DNA from: Chryseobacterium sp. MFBS3-17
GTDB lineage: Bacteria > Bacteroidota > Bacteroidia > Flavobacteriales > Weeksellaceae
DNA: 64,000 bases
Assembly: GCF_020687745.1 (NCBI RefSeq)
Contig: NZ_JAJEWK010000006.1
Coordinates: 1 to 64,000, forward strand
Direction of reading: 5' to 3'
Shown here: positions 61,607 to 64,000 of the stretch, piece by piece
Layout of the letters: each line of letters opens with the position of its first letter
How positions within the stretch are numbered: the stretch's first letter is position 1
Program-made: the position numbers and the translations under genes
The notes under the pieces: generated by a model
The model's input: only the letters and a program-made list of their open reading frames with translations
The model's database searches: none
Told to the model about the DNA's origin: nothing

Positions 61607-62371
61607 TTAAATGTCCAGTTCTGCCATCACCGGGCAATGGTCAGAGTGAACCACCTCTTTCAGAATGACCGCACGTCTCAACTGATCTTTTAGCGGGTAT
61701 GAAACGAAATTATAATCCAGTCGCCAGCCTTTGTTGCGTGCTCTGGAGTTCTGCCGGTAGCTCCACCAGGAATAATTATCGGGCTGGTCGTTAAAAAATC
61801 TGAAACTGTCTATCAGTTCGCATTCATCTATGAATCTGGACAGCCATTCTCTCTCCACAGGCAAAAATCCGGATACATTTTTCAGGCCTTCAGGATTGTG
61901 GATGTCAATGGGTTTGTGACAAATGTTAAAATCTCCTGAGATCAACAAATTAGGAATGGTTTTGCGCAGTTCCTTGATGTATTCCAGAAAATCCTCACAA
62001 AATTGCAGTTTGAAATCCAGCCGGTCTATGTTGGATGCAGAAGGCACATACACCGAAATCACCGAATACCCTTCAAAATCTGCACGGATAATGCGTCCTT
62101 CGTGGTCGTATTGTTCGATGCCACAACCGTAAATCACTTGTTTAGGTTCAATTTTGGAAGCAATGCCCACCCCGCTGTAGCCTTTGCGCACCGCCGAATG
62201 CCAGTAACTGTGGTACCCCAGTTTTTCAAAACTTTCAATATCAATCTGGTCATTTCCTGCCTTGCTTTCCTGTATGCAGATGATATCGGGATCAGCCACT
62301 TTCAGCCAGCCGGTAAAATCTTTGGTAAATGCCGCACGGATTCCGTTTACATTATAGGAGATAAGTTTCAT
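61607..62371 (-). CDS. xthA: Exodeoxyribonuclease III
   Basis: 254 residues from the ATG at 62371, where MKLISYNVNGIRAAF begins. AP-endonuclease motifs are complete: DIICIQESKA, GYHSYW, SGDFNICHKPIDIHNP, WWSYR, RLDYNF and the terminal SDHCPVMAELDI. It cuts DNA at abasic sites and removes 3' nucleotides. Single gene on the minus strand. Confidence 0.95.
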   Translation of the reverse strand: MKLISYNVNGIRAAFTKDFTGWLKVADPDIICIQESKAGNDQIDIESFEKLGYHSYWHSAVRKGYSGVGIASKIEPKQVIYGCGIEQYDHEGRIIRADFEGYSVISVYVPSASNIDRLDFKLQFCEDFLEYIKELRKTIPNLLISGDFNICHKPIDIHNPEGLKNVSGFLPVEREWLSRFIDECELIDSFRFFNDQPDNYSWWSYRQNSRARNKGWRLDYNFVSYPLKDQLRRAVILKEVVHSDHCPVMAELDI

Positions 62372-62412
62372 GGTACAAAAATACAAAACAGTTTTGGGGA
62401 AACAGAAAGCAC

Positions 62413-62679
62413 TTGTTATTAGGATTAGAAAGAACGAGTAGAAGGGTAAGTCTTGAAATGGGGACACTTATCAATAAGCCATTAAAATGGAGATCATTGC
62501 TTGATATTCATAGTATGTTGAATGATAAGAAGTATAACATTTTTATTTTTCAAGATGAGTTGGATTCAAAACTTGAAAAAGGCAATTATGTTTTAATTTC
62601 TGAAGAAAGAATTCCATGGGCTTGGGCAAAAAACTTTAATGATCCAAGGCAGAAATACTATAAATTTATTATTAAATGA
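62413..62679 (+). pseudogene. SdpA-like protein, C-terminal remnant
   Basis: An open frame of 88 codons without a convincing start; sense begins around NKPLKWRSLLDIH. The end, KGNYVLISEERIPWAWAKNF, resembles the WAW-containing C-terminus of SdpA-type proteins, which help make sporulation-delaying-protein-like toxins. About half of the usual length is missing. It overlaps the next (SdpB-like) gene by 4 bases (ATGA), supporting an sdpAB order. Low-GC sequence unlike the preceding core genes. Confidence 0.45.
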
Positions 62680-63512
62680 AAGTCATCATCAATCCTTATA
62701 ATATATGTCGATCAATGCTGGCTGTTGGAACTTTACTAACTTTAGTATCTAATTCCGAATAAGTATTATTTGGTAATCAATCTCCGGTTGGTAATTTAGG
62801 ATTAATAGAGTATACGTTGTTTGCAATTTTTAACAATTTTATTGCGAAATTAGTGGCTATTATTGGATTGATATTCGTTATTTCTGGCATATATCCAAAA
62901 TTCACTGGAATTATTCATGCATATATTACATATAGTTTCCTTTCTTATTGTGATGTAATTGATGGAGGAGACCATTTAGCTTCTAATTTGACCTTACTAT
63001 TAATTCCAATAACTTTGCTTGATAATAGTAAAAATCATTGGTTGAAAAATGGATTACTATATAGAAAAAACTACTATTTAAAATTAATTCAAAAAACTTT
63101 TTATACGTTAATTCATATACAGGTTTGTAGCGTTTATTTGCACGCTTTTGTAGGTAAACTTTTTATTGATGAATGGTTGAATGGTACTGCAGCTTATTAT
63201 TGGTTAACAAATAAATATTTTGGAGTTCATGTTATGTTTACTGACCTGACAGTAAAAATTTTATCAAACGAGTTCGTAACAACATTTGTTACCTGGGGTA
63301 CATTATTACTAGAGTTTGCATTAGCTTCATTCATTTTTGTAAGTAGGAAGAGTTTGAAACGTAGATTTTTGCTGTTTATCATTGCCATATTATTTCATTT
63401 CTGTATTTTCATTTTTCATGGATTAGCTTCTTTCTTCATGGTTATGTTTGCAGCTGCTACAATATATCTGATTCCTAAAAATATAAATTATCAAGTCAAT
63501 TTTAAATCATGA
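62676..63512 (+). pseudogene. SdpB/HTTM-family membrane protein with an internal stop
   Basis: From the ATG at 62676 the frame reads MKVIINPYNICRSMLAVGTL and then LTLVSNSE, hits TAA at 62760-62762 (codon 29), and continues in the same frame with VLFGNQSPVGNL into a long membrane protein (from 62817, 231 codons). The joined product has about six membrane helices and SdpB/HTTM features (LARSLLA-like start, DGGDHLASNL, CSVYLHAFVGKLF). SdpB-type proteins process Sdp toxins. A single nonsense codon appears to inactivate it, although a downstream TTG start could give a shortened protein. Confidence 0.6.
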
Positions 63513-63847
63513 CAGAATCTCTTCAAAATATCCTGATTTTAGATGCAACGATATTTGCAGTGGTGGTTTTCTTCTATTTTTATAAATCGCCCGAAATTAA
63601 TTTTATGATTGGATACAGGACTAAAAGGTCTATGAAGAATCAAAGAAATTGGGAATATGCTCAAAAGAATTTCTTCCAAAAATGGTTATTGGTGATACCG
63701 GTAATGCTGTTTACGCAAATCCCTGTTTTTTTCGGATATGATTCAGAACGGATATTGGAATTATCTTTTTTTGAATTCCTGATTATCTCGGTGTATGCCA
63801 TAATAGATACGGAAAGGAATTTAAAGAAGATGGACAGTAACCATTAA
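63509..63847 (+). CDS. SdpI-family membrane protein
   Basis: 112 residues with membrane segments at about 8-25, 62-78 and 84-101. The central block, NFMIGYRTKRSMKNQRNWEYAQK, is the SdpI signature. In Bacillus SdpI confers immunity to the Sdp toxin and acts as a signal receptor; in other bacteria SdpI-type proteins have broader envelope roles. It overlaps the SdpB-like gene by 4 bases and is apparently intact. Confidence 0.75.
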   Translation: MTESLQNILILDATIFAVVVFFYFYKSPEINFMIGYRTKRSMKNQRNWEYAQKNFFQKWLLVIPVMLFTQIPVFFGYDSERILELSFFEFLIISVYAIIDTERNLKKMDSNH

Positions 63848-63867
63848 TAAATTCAAATAAGTAAGAA

Positions 63868-64000
63868 TTACTTGTTCAGATACGGATTGTCATCCCGGTC
63901 GTGCGTTACCCAGGTCAGGCGGGAAGTGTCATAGCCTGCGTCCTGCGCTATTCTCAGATAGTTGGTTTTTACCGCTTCGGGAATGGTGGTACTGCGGGAC
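63868..64000 (-). CDS. Unidentified protein, C-terminal fragment (runs off window)
   Basis: On the minus strand, 43 codons to a TAA at 63868-63870 read ...TTIPEAVKTNYLRIAQDAGY, then TSRLTWVTHDRDDNPYLNK. Codon use is GC-richer than the Sdp remnant and like the core genome, so it is probably a real gene. The family is not recognised from this fragment. Confidence 0.55.
   Translation of the reverse strand, partial: SRSTTIPEAVKTNYLRIAQDAGYDTSRLTWVTHDRDDNPYLNK

Overview
The window looks like a chromosome segment of a Bacteroidota bacterium, most likely a Flavobacteriia/Weeksellaceae (Chryseobacterium-like) organism. This rests on several things seen in the sequence: TANNTTTG -7 promoter boxes with TTTG-type -33 boxes, few Shine-Dalgarno sequences, a short 288-residue RpoD, a T9SS type B sorting domain, DUF3098, DUF3078 and TIGR02757 proteins, an NFPY motif in KsgA, and a FtsX/DUF3098/UppP/TruB cluster. 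No database search was run; family names come from motif recognition.

Layout. (1) 1-5.4 kb is the end of a plasmid-like integrated element. It holds an IS3-family end inserted in a CHC2 primase gene, an origin with eight iterons and two perfect DnaA boxes, a Rep initiator, a second replication protein, two tandem DUF3853 proteins, an XRE regulator and a tyrosine integrase. (2) 5.4-20.9 kb is an AT-rich defence island. After a broken SRAP gene and an AlbA/Schlafen regulator comes a tight five-gene operon: SIR2, HerA (Nezha type), a KTSC protein, a PD-(D/E)XK protein and a 1240-residue type IIG restriction-methylation enzyme. The 3' end of the type IIG gene lies inside an invertible segment bounded by a 25-bp perfect inverted repeat. 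That segment carries a second, inverted target-recognition cassette, and a serine invertase gene sits just outside it. A Septu-like pair (PtuA ATPase and PtuB HNH nuclease) follows, preceded by a small unknown gene. The island ends at a roughly 19-bp tRNA-Ser 3'-end fragment, probably an attachment site, followed by the tRNA gene's terminator.

(3) 21-62.4 kb is GC-richer core genome. It holds pstSCAB, a regulator with an RND efflux operon, a Crp-like regulator, rpoD, a lysine-to-aminoadipate operon, typA, a decayed OmpA-family gene, a YngK-like lipoprotein, a T9SS-secreted protein, ksgA, ftsX, uppP, truB, rluF, a helix-hairpin-helix repeat protein, a DbpA-like helicase, rpsA, rplS, a 3-oxoacid CoA-transferase pair and xthA. 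(4) 62.4-63.85 kb is an AT-rich sdpA/sdpB/sdpI-like remnant with a nonsense codon in sdpB. The window ends in the 3' end of an unidentified minus-strand gene.

The most interesting system is the SIR2-HerA/KTSC/nuclease/type IIG operon, whose specificity subunit can apparently be switched by DNA inversion. A second item is a pair of intergenic repeats at 32.6 and 46.5 kb. They share conserved flanks but have unrelated, perfectly self-complementary centres.
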